A stretch of 64,000 nt of DNA, taken from positions 2,170,001 to 2,234,000 of the forward strand of contig NZ_CP073096.1 of assembly GCF_030503735.1 (NCBI RefSeq), written 5' to 3'. Source of the stretch: Corynebacterium tuberculostearicum. GTDB taxonomy: Bacteria > Actinomycetota > Actinomycetes > Mycobacteriales > Mycobacteriaceae. The notes beneath the pieces are model-generated. The model searched no databases. It saw nothing but the letters and a program-made list of their open reading frames with translations, and had not been told where the DNA came from. The position numbers were made by a program, and so were the translations under genes. This document shows, in pieces, positions 35,988-44,700 of this stretch. Within the stretch, counting starts at the first letter, position 1. Every line of letters starts with the position of its first letter.

Positions 35988-37280
35988 ATGGCAGCGATCG
36001 TCATTGTCGGCGCCCAATGGGGCGACGAAGGTAAGGGCAAAGCGACCGACATCCTCGGCGGCAAGGTTGACTACGTGGTCAAGCCGAACGGCGGCAATAA
36101 TGCAGGCCACACCGTCGTGGTAGGCGGCGATAAATATGAGCTGAAGCTCCTGCCAGCCGGCATCTTGTCTGAGAACGCTACCCCGGTGCTGGGCAATGGC
36201 GTGGTAATTAACCTCGAGGCGCTCTTTGATGAAATTGATGGCCTTGAGGCCCGCGGTGCGAATGCCTCGCGCCTGAAGATTTCTGCCAATGCGCACCTGG
36301 TGGCCCCGTACCACCAGACGCTCGACCGCGTGCAGGAGCGCTTCCTGGGCAAGCGCGCGATTGGCACCACTGGCCGCGGCATTGGCCCGACCTACGCCGA
36401 TAAGGTAGCGCGCATTGGCATTCGTGTGCAGGACATCTTTGATGAGTCCATCCTGCGCCAGAAGGTGGAGTCTGCGCTGGACATTAAAAACCAGATGCTG
36501 GTGAAGATGTACAACCGCAAGGCCATTGAGGCAGACCAGATTGTGGAGTACTTCTTGAGCTACCGCGACCGCCTGCGCCCGATGGTTATCGATGCTGAGC
36601 TGGAGCTCAACCAGGCCCTCGAGTCCGGTAAGCACGTGCTCATGGAGGGCGGCCAGGCCACCATGCTGGATGTGGACCATGGCACCTACCCGTTCGTGAC
36701 CTCGTCTAACCCGACCGCCGGCGGTGCTTCCGTCGGTTCCGGCATCGGCCCGACCCGTATCAAGACCTCGCTGGGCATCATCAAGGCCTACACCACCCGC
36801 GTGGGTGCTGGCCCGTTCCCCACGGAGCTCTTTGATAAGTGGGGCGAGTACCTGCAGACCACCGGCGGCGAGATTGGCGTGAACACCGGCCGCAAGCGCC
36901 GTTGTGGTTGGTACGACTCCGTCATTGCGCGCTACGCCACTCGCGTGAACGGCTTTACCGATTACTTCCTGACCAAGCTGGACGTTCTTACCGGTATCGG
37001 GGAGATTCCTATCTGCGTGGCTTATGACGTCGACGGCAAGCGCTACGACGAGCTGCCACTTACCCAGTCCGAATTCCACCACGCCGAGCCCATCTTTGAG
37101 ACCATGCCCGCTTGGGACGAGGACATTACCGAATGCTCCACCTTTGAGAAGCTACCGCAGAAAGCCCAAGACTACGTCCTGCGCCTGGAAGAGCTGTCTG
37201 GCTGCCGTATCTCCTATATCGGCGTAGGCCCCGGCCGCGACCAGACCATCATTCGCCACGATGTCATGGAAGACCAGTAA
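35988..37280 (+). CDS. purA: Adenylosuccinate synthetase
   Basis: GTP-dependent enzyme that joins IMP and aspartate, the first committed step to AMP. The 430-residue length is typical. The N-terminal [11 protein letters not shown] loop, [11 protein letters not shown], the [13 protein letters not shown] segment and the C-terminal [10 protein letters not shown] motif are all seen. ATG 35988. A hairpin with GAGAGCC/GGCTCTC arms follows at 37307-37343. Confidence 0.98.
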   Translation: MAAIVIVGAQWGDEGKGKATDILGGKVDYVVKPNGGNNAGHTVVVGGDKYELKLLPAGILSENATPVLGNGVVINLEALFDEIDGLEARGANASRLKISANAHLVAPYHQTLDRVQERFLGKRAIGTTGRGIGPTYADKVARIGIRVQDIFDESILRQKVESALDIKNQMLVKMYNRKAIEADQIVEYFLSYRDRLRPMVIDAELELNQALESGKHVLMEGGQATMLDVDHGTYPFVTSSNPTAGGASVGSGIGPTRIKTSLGIIKAYTTRVGAGPFPTELFDKWGEYLQTTGGEIGVNTGRKRRCGWYDSVIARYATRVNGFTDYFLTKLDVLTGIGEIPICVAYDVDGKRYDELPLTQSEFHHAEPIFETMPAWDEDITECSTFEKLPQKAQDYVLRLEELSGCRISYIGVGPGRDQTIIRHDVMEDQ

Positions 37281-37654
37281 GGATGTAGTCCTTATTAGCG
37301 TGGTGTGAGAGCCCCACTCCCTAGCACAGCTGAACTGGCTCTCTGCACGATGTTTTTCTAGCCGCCCTAGCAGACAACAAAGGTTCCTATCCCTACCTAG
37401 CTCTTGGTCCCCTCTAAGGGATTTAGCCCTAATTGAGCGAAAGCGCCCGTGTACCGCCCCCCTGAGACGGAGCACGGGAGCTGTGGCATTTCAGCGACCC
37501 TTAACTGCACACAAGGCCATGGCATGGTGAATTAAGGCGGCCGCTGTTGAATGTAACTAGACCCTAAGCTAAAGTTAAGTTCGTTTTAAGTACGGAGAGT
37601 TTTCAGCTTTCGCGGGCCCAATTCCCGCGTATTTCAACACAGGGAGTTACTGTA
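37281..37654. other. Structured, C-rich intergenic region after purA
   Basis: 374 bases with no gene. It contains a GAGAGCC-N23-GGCTCTC hairpin and TTTTT tail (purA terminator), AAGGG-N6-CCCTA near 37420, and a longer hairpin CCCGTG-N2-CCG-loop-CGG-N2-CACGGG (37446-37478) whose loop holds six consecutive C. The last 100 bases, AT-richer, should carry the promoter of the next gene. A C-rich-loop small RNA is possible but unproven. Confidence 0.4.
37307..37343 (+). terminator. Probable terminator of purA
   Basis: GAGAGCC and GGCTCTC arms with possible outer GTG/CAC pairing, followed by GATGTTTTTC within 15 nt. Confidence 0.55.
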
Positions 37655-37978
37655 ATGATTGTTAAGCTTTTGAGCGGCCTGCTTGCCACTATTATGGGAT
37701 TCTTCGGCCTGGGCACCCCGGCACAGGAGGCTGCGCCGGCACAAGAGCAGGAGCAGGTTGCTGTTGCTGAGCAGGGCAACACCGACGATGTGCAGGCTCT
37801 TATCGACGCCGCCCATTCCGAAGCCGGCTACGAGTTCATCAGCGTCCGCTACGAGGGCGACACCGCCAATATTGCCCTGAACCCGGAGACCTACAACCCG
37901 GACAAGGACGGCGATACTTTTGAGGCAATTTCCCAGCTCCTGCAGGAAAAGGGCTACCAGGTCACTGCCGTTCTTTAA
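37655..37978 (+). CDS. Small protein with hydrophobic N-terminus, function unknown
   Basis: Protein of 107 residues. The first ~20 residues (IVKLLSGLLATIMGFFGLG) are hydrophobic and may be an uncleaved helix or signal. A Gln/Glu/Ala-rich linker and a ~65-residue globular end (VQALIDAAHSEAGYEFISVRYEG, FEAISQLLQEKGYQVTAVL) follow. ATG 37655 has GGGAG upstream, and its codons are of the highly expressed type. No family recognised. Confidence 0.75.
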   Translation: MIVKLLSGLLATIMGFFGLGTPAQEAAPAQEQEQVAVAEQGNTDDVQALIDAAHSEAGYEFISVRYEGDTANIALNPETYNPDKDGDTFEAISQLLQEKGYQVTAVL

Positions 37979-38021
37979 GGCCTAATTCATTCCAGGATCC
38001 GCACTGCGGCCTCGGTAAAGC

Positions 38022-38053
38022 ATCCGCTTGCCGACGCCCGTGCGGATTTTTCT
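38022..38053 (+). terminator. Terminator of the small secreted-type gene
   Basis: ATCCGC pairs with GCGGAT over a 14-nt loop and a TTTTTCTTT run; ATCCGCAC at 37997 can pair with GTGCGGAT at 38040 instead. The loop contains the recurrent 11-mer CTTGCCGACGC. Confidence 0.8.
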
Positions 38054-38578
38054 TTGCCCAATTCTCCCTCACCCTTGTGTGAGACCCTTAAGTGTGATTG
38101 TGACGACTCTGGGCAGAGCTTTCGCTCACACTTCCCTTCTTGGAGATGAATGGCAATAGGGTTAAAAATTACTACATCTCCAGGGTATCGAACGTGTGCC
38201 CACCCCTATTGAGTGCTCTCCAGTCACACCTGTAACACCAACTTTCTATGGATGGTCCCGGAGTAAAGCGAAGAAATTGCACGCAAATCGAACCCTTGAA
38301 TTTGCACGAAATTAGACAAAACGCAGTGCATGGAGTTGTTTACACGGCTTTTGTTAAAACTAATCTTAGTATTGGTTAAGTCATTGGTGTAGTGTCCCGA
38401 CCTTAAGAAAAGACTAGGACACATCGAACATTTGTATTTAACACTAGGTTGGCCGTGGAAATTAGCGCATCTACCTATGGGTATGAGATTAGAAATACTG
38501 CATAACGTGCAGTTTTCTAAAGCCTTCTGGCTGGCGCCTTAAATTTTCCCGTGATATTATCCTGAGAGTATAGTAAGA

Positions 38579-38613
38579 GTTAATCCAGATTCGGGTTCAA
38601 AACCCTGATTAAC
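38579..38613 (+). promoter_or_regulatory. Leader hairpin of the adhesin gene
   Basis: GTTAATC (38579-38585) pairs with GATTAAC (38607-38613), enclosing GGGTT-CAA-AACCC. It starts just after a -10-like TATAGT (38569-38574), so it would form the 5' end of the message, about 100 nt before the ATG. Confidence 0.45.
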
Positions 38614-38712
38614 CGCAGTGTGTTCAAGTCTCAATTTCAGGTTCTGTTCAGCGAAGACACTCGCTGTACAGGAAAACGAATGTAAGTATTTGTACCGCTC
38701 GAAGAGGAAAGA

Positions 38713-41700
38713 ATGAGTAAATTAAGAAACATATCCCGAGAGGGGTGGATGGTCTTTACTGCAGTGCTTGCTGCAATTGCGGTAATTGCGGCCATGGTCA
38801 CCGTTCCGGGTAGTAAGGCAGGGGCTGCTGAGCCTACCGACTTTACGCCGAACGTAGAGATGGGCGGTAGGGTTAATGTAGGCGAGGACGCCCAGGCATG
38901 GGGCTCTCTGACGTGGGCAGGTCCCCCTAAGGATGGCACGAAGGCAAACCCAAATAACAACGTGGGGTGGGCTTGGTGTATAGATCCCCTTGACAAGTAC
39001 CCAAATAACAAAACTAGCGTTTTGTACTCGAAGGACAACGCGACAAAATTGAGCATTCCTTCCGAGTATCGGGACGCTGTGATTCGGTTAGCTCTCGAGT
39101 GGCAAAAGGCCATTAAGGCTGGGGATAAGGCCGCTGCGGGTACGTATGTGGTATACATGATAGCGCTGGTAAGTGAACGTCCGGATAACAGGACTGCGGC
39201 CGCCTATACCATTAACGGGCAACAGCCCAAGTACAACAACCCTTATGATCAAGTCAACTTTCCGACCTTTAATGGCTCTATGAAAGAATTCACAGATCTA
39301 ACGGGTCTTGAGATTGAGAGCGCTTATACTCCGGGAAATAAGGGCCCTTCTTTCAAGAAGGTTTCAGAGATTCCTGAGCAACCTGCAGACTATTTCGTCA
39401 CTGTGGTTATTCCGGTTGAGAAGAATGGGAAAAGGGCTCCAGGCATGCAGCGAGTAATGCCGCCGGATCAGCCGGGTCTGCCCGACGATGAAGGTGAAAC
39501 TGAGGAACCTACTACTTCTCCGGAGACTCCGAAGACGGAGGAAAATCCGTCCGATGAGACCACTCCTGAGAATCCGGGTGAGGAGACTACCCCTAATAGT
39601 GAGACGACCACGGATTCTGAGCCGTCTAACACTGAGGAGACCACTCCAAAGGATTCCACTACTGAACCGACCTCTCCTGACGAGACCACTAAGGTGACTG
39701 AGCCGACCGCTCCGGTTCCAGGCACTGAAGAGCAGGAGAAGGATCTTAATCCGAAGATTGAGACCGAGGCTTCCTTTGATGGCGACAAGCAGCAGGTCGT
39801 TGCTGGCGCTACTGTTAAGGACAAGGTTCACTACGAGGATCTTGTTCCGGGTAAGAAGTACACCCTAAAGGCTGAGCTGCGTAACAAGGCTGCTGACGCC
39901 AACGGCGATCACGCAATTCTTGGTACCGGTTCTGAAACCTTTGAAGCTACGGGTGAGTCCGGGGACGTTGAGGTAAAGATCAATGTCGATGACAGTGTGA
40001 AGAACCCTGTTGCTGCTGCCGTTGCTTATGAGAAGCTGTACTCCCACGAGGTGGATGAGAACGGCAAGGATGTCCCGAACGATTCCGGCGATGGCAACTT
40101 CATTGCGAAGCACGAGGACATTGATGATGAGGCGCAGACCGTCAACACTAAGTGGAACCCTGAGATTCACACGCAGGCCAAGATCAAGGATGGCAACCGT
40201 GTAGAGAAGGGTGCCACGGTTATTGACACTGTGACGTATAAGGATCTTGTTCCGGGTAAGAAGTACACCCTGAAGGCAAAGCTGATCTCCAAGGCCGATG
40301 GCAAGACCGTACTGGGTGAAGGCTCTGCGGAACTCGTTCCGGAAGAGTCCGCCGGTGAGAAGGAAGTTGAGATCACCGTCAACGAGAAGGCAGATCCTGC
40401 TGTTGACGCTGCGGTTGCCTTCGAGAAGCTTGTATCTACCGAGGTAGACAAGGATGGCAACGAGACCACTGGCTCCTCCGATGAGAACGAGATTGCTACT
40501 CACGAAAACATCAACGATGAAAAGCAGACCGTTAACACCAAGTGGACCCCGTCTATCCAGACTAAGGCTGAATTTGACAAGGCTACCCAGGTAAAGGCTG
40601 GCGTCACCGTCAAGGACACCGTTACCTACACCGACTTGGTTCCTGGCAAGGAATACACCCTGAAGGCTGAGCTGCGTAACAAGGCTGAGAATGATAAGGG
40701 TGAGCACGAGGTCGTCGGCAAGGGCGATGTAACCTTCACTCCGAAGAAGTCTTCCGGCGAGCAGGTTGTTGACATTAAGGTCAACGATGACGTTGAAGGC
40801 GTTATCAAGGCTGCCGTCGCATTCGAGGATCTCTATTCCAAGCAGGTCGATGAGAACGGTAAGGACACTCCGAACTCTGACGAAGAGAAGAAGATTACCG
40901 ATCACCGCGAGATCGATGATGAGGCACAGACCGTAACCTCCAAGATGGAGCCATCCATCGGCACCAAGGCTGAGAAGGCTGAGGGCGATGAGATCAAGGC
41001 TGGCACCGTCATTACCGATAAGGTTAAGTACAATGACCTGGTTCCTGGCAAGGAATACACTCTGAATGCAGAGCTGCGTTCCAAGGTCAAGGACGAGACC
41101 ACTGGTGACTTCCCGGTAATCGGCCACGGTGAGAAGACCTTCGTACCGAAGACCTCCGAGGGCACGGTAGAAGTCAAGATCACCGTTGATGAGGGTGTTA
41201 CCGAGGCCGTTGATGAGGCAGTTGCTTTCGAGTACCTGACCTCCACTGCTGTTAACAAGGACGGCGAGGATTCCACCACTAGTGAGAAGAATGACATCGC
41301 CGAGCACACCAATATCGAGGACGAGGCTCAGACTGTAAAGTCTGACAAGCCTTCCGAGACCACCACTCCGGAGACCGCCACCTCTACCGAGGAGGTTCCG
41401 GATGAGCCTGGTCACGGTGGCGAGGGTGAAACCTCTACGCCTTCTTCCTCTGAGGATTCCTCTACCTCGACGACTAGCGAGACCAGCGAGTCTGAGGAGC
41501 CGGGTGACTCTGAGAGTGAGAAGCCTTCCGAGTCTGAGGAACCGTCTGAGTCTGAGTCCAGTGAGCCTTCTGAGTCCGAGTCTGTAGAGACCACGTCCTC
41601 TGAAGCTTCCGAGACCTCTGAGTCTGACAAGCCTTCGGACGGCGAGTCGACGACCCCGGATAAGCCGACCGAGCCTTCTGAATCGACCGAGCCTAACGAG

Positions 41701-44700
41701 CCGGGTACCCCTGGTGACGACGAGAAGGACACCCCGAAGGTTTCCACTAACGCTGACTTCGAGGGTGGCCTGCGTGAGGTTGTTGCTGGTGCCAAGGTTG
41801 TGGACCAGGTTTCTTACGAGGGTCTGGTTCCGGGTAAGGAATACATTCTGGATGCCCAGCTGATTTCCAAGGAGGACGGCAAGACCGTTCTTGGTGAGAC
41901 TAAGGGTCACAAGTTCACCCCGGAGAGCGCTAATGGCACTGAGGCTGTCACCATCACCGTCAATGATGATGTGACCGAGCCGGTTGAGGCTGCGGTTGCC
42001 TTCGAGACGCTGACTTCCACCCAGGTGGATAAGCACGGTGAGGACAACCCGACCGATGAGGACAACCCGAATCCGGTTGGTGAGCACAAGGACATCGATG
42101 ACGAAGATCAGACTGTGACCTCTGAGGGTTCTGAGAAGACTCCGAAGGTTTCCACTAACGCTGACTTCGAGAAGGGCTCCCACGCAGTTGTTGCTGGTGC
42201 CAAGGTTGTGGACCAGGTTTCTTACGAGGGTCTGGTTCCGGGTAAGGAATACACCCTGAAGGCTGAGCTCATTAACAAGGAGGACGGCAAGTCTGTGCTG
42301 GGCAAGGGTGAAGCTACCTTCACTCCGGAGAAGTCCAACGGCATGGAGCCTGTCACCATCACCGTCAATGATGATGTGACCGAGCCGGTTGAGGCTGCGG
42401 TTGCCTTCGAGGAGCTCACCTCCACTGAGGTCAACGAGAAGGGTGAGGACACCCCGGATACCACTCCGGAGAATCCGAACCACATCGCTGAGCACAAGGA
42501 CATCGATGACGAAGATCAGACTGTGACCTCTGAGGGTTCTGAGAAGACTCCGAAGGTTTCCACTAACGCTGACTTCGAGGGTGGCCTGCGTGAGGTTGTT
42601 GCTGGTGCCAAGGTTGTGGACCAGGTTTCTTACGAGGGTCTGGTTCCGGGTAAGGAATACATTCTGGATGCCCAGCTGATTTCCAAGGAGGACGGCAAGA
42701 CCGTTCTTGGTGAGACTAAGGGTCACAAGTTCACCCCGGAGAGCGCTAATGGCACTGAGGCTGTCACCATCACCGTCAATGATGATGTGACCGAGCCGGT
42801 TGAGGCTGCGGTTGCCTTCGAGACGCTGACTTCCACCCAGGTGGATAAGCACGGTGAGGACAACCCGACCGATGAGGACAACCCGAATCCGGTTGGTGAG
42901 CACAAGGACATCGATGACGAAGATCAGACTGTGACCTCTGAGGGTTCTGAGAAGACTCCGAAGGTTTCCACTAACGCTGACTTCGAGGGTGGCCTGCGTG
43001 AGGTTGTTGCTGGTGCCAAGGTTGTGGACCAGGTTTCTTACGAGGGTCTGGTTCCGGGTAAGGAATACATTCTGGATGCCCAGCTGATTTCCAAGGAGGA
43101 CGGCAAGACCGTTCTTGGTGAGACTAAGGGTCACAAGTTCACCCCGGAGAGCGCTAATGGCACTGAGGCTGTCACCATCACCGTCAATGATGATGTGACC
43201 GAGCCGGTTGAGGCTGCGGTTGCCTTCGAGACGCTGACTTCCACCCAGGTGGATAAGCACGGTGAGGACAACCCGACCGATGAGGACAACCCGAATCCGG
43301 TTGGTGAGCACAAGGACATCGATGACGAAGATCAGACTGTGACCTCTGAGGGTTCTGAGAAGACTCCGAAGGTTTCCACTAACGCTGACTTCGAGGGTGG
43401 CCTGCGTGAGGTTGTTGCTGGTGCCAAGGTTGTGGACCAGGTTTCTTACGAGGGTCTGGTTCCGGGTAAGGAATACATTCTGGATGCCCAGCTGATTTCC
43501 AAGGAGGACGGCAAGACCGTTCTTGGTGAGACTAAGGGTCACAAGTTCACCCCGGAGAGCGCTAATGGCACTGAGGCTGTCACCATCACCGTCAATGATG
43601 ATGTGACCGAGCCGGTTGAGGCTGCGGTTGCCTTCGAGACGCTGACTTCCACCCAGGTGGATAAGCACGGTGAGGACAACCCGACCGATGAGGACAACCC
43701 GAATCCGGTTGGTGAGCACAAGGACATCGATGACGAAGATCAGACTGTGACCTCTGAGGGTTCTGAGAAGACTCCGAAGGTTTCCACTAACGCTGACTTC
43801 GAGAAGGGCTCCCACGCAGTTGTTGCTGGTGCCAAGGTTGTGGACCAGGTTTCTTACGAGGGTCTGGTTCCGGGTAAGGAATACATTCTGGATGCCCAGC
43901 TGATTTCCAAGGAGGACGGCAAGACCGTTCTTGGTGAGACTAAGGGTCACAAGTTCACCCCGGAGAGCGCTAATGGCACTGAGGCTGTCACCATCACCGT
44001 CAATGATGATGTGACCGAGCCGGTTGAGGCTGCGGTTGCCTTCGAGACGCTGACTTCCACCCAGGTGGATAAGCACGGTGAGGACAACCCGACCGATGAG
44101 GACAACCCGAATCCGGTTGGTGAGCACAAGGACATCGATGACGAAGATCAGACTGTGACCTCTGAGGGTTCTGAGAAGACTCCGAAGGTTTCCACTAACG
44201 CTGACTTCGAGGGTGGCCTGCGTGAGGTTGTTGCTGGTGCCAAGGTTGTGGACCAGGTTTCTTACGAGGGTCTGGTTCCGGGTAAGGAATACATTCTGGA
44301 TGCCCAGCTGATTTCCAAGGAGGACGGCAAGACCGTTCTTGGTGAGACTAAGGGTCACAAGTTCACCCCGGAGAGCGCTAATGGCACTGAGGCTGTCACC
44401 ATCACCGTCAATGATGATGTGACCGAGCCGGTTGAGGCTGCGGTTGCCTTCGAGACGCTGACTTCCACCCAGGTGGATAAGCACGGTGAGGACAACCCGA
44501 CCGATGAGGACAACCCGAATCCGGTTGGTGAGCACAAGGACATCGATGACGAAGATCAGACTGTGACCTCTGAGGGTTCTGAGAAGACTCCGAAGGTTTC
44601 CACTAACGCTGACTTCGAGAAGGGCTCCCACGCAGTTGTTGCTGGTGCCAAGGTTGTGGACCAGGTTTCTTACGAGGGTCTGGTTCCGGGTAAGGAATAC

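Larger units (their letters stand above)
37979..38712. other. 734-bp AT-rich interval upstream of the adhesin
   Basis: No convincing gene. The left end has a terminator (38022-38053). The middle (38060-38560) is AT-rich with no structure that could be assigned. The right end has a -10-like TATAGT (38569) and a leader hairpin (38579-38613). Low GC relative to the flanks suggests a foreign or rapidly evolving segment. Confidence 0.4.

Noticed and set aside
35910..37082. Extension of the minus-strand hypothetical gene through purA
   Set aside because: It is antisense to a well-conserved enzyme gene; the real start is at 35909 or 35900.
38579..38613. tRNA-like T arm (GGGTTCAAAACCC)
   Set aside because: No acceptor, D or anticodon arms can be built around it; it is better read as a leader hairpin.
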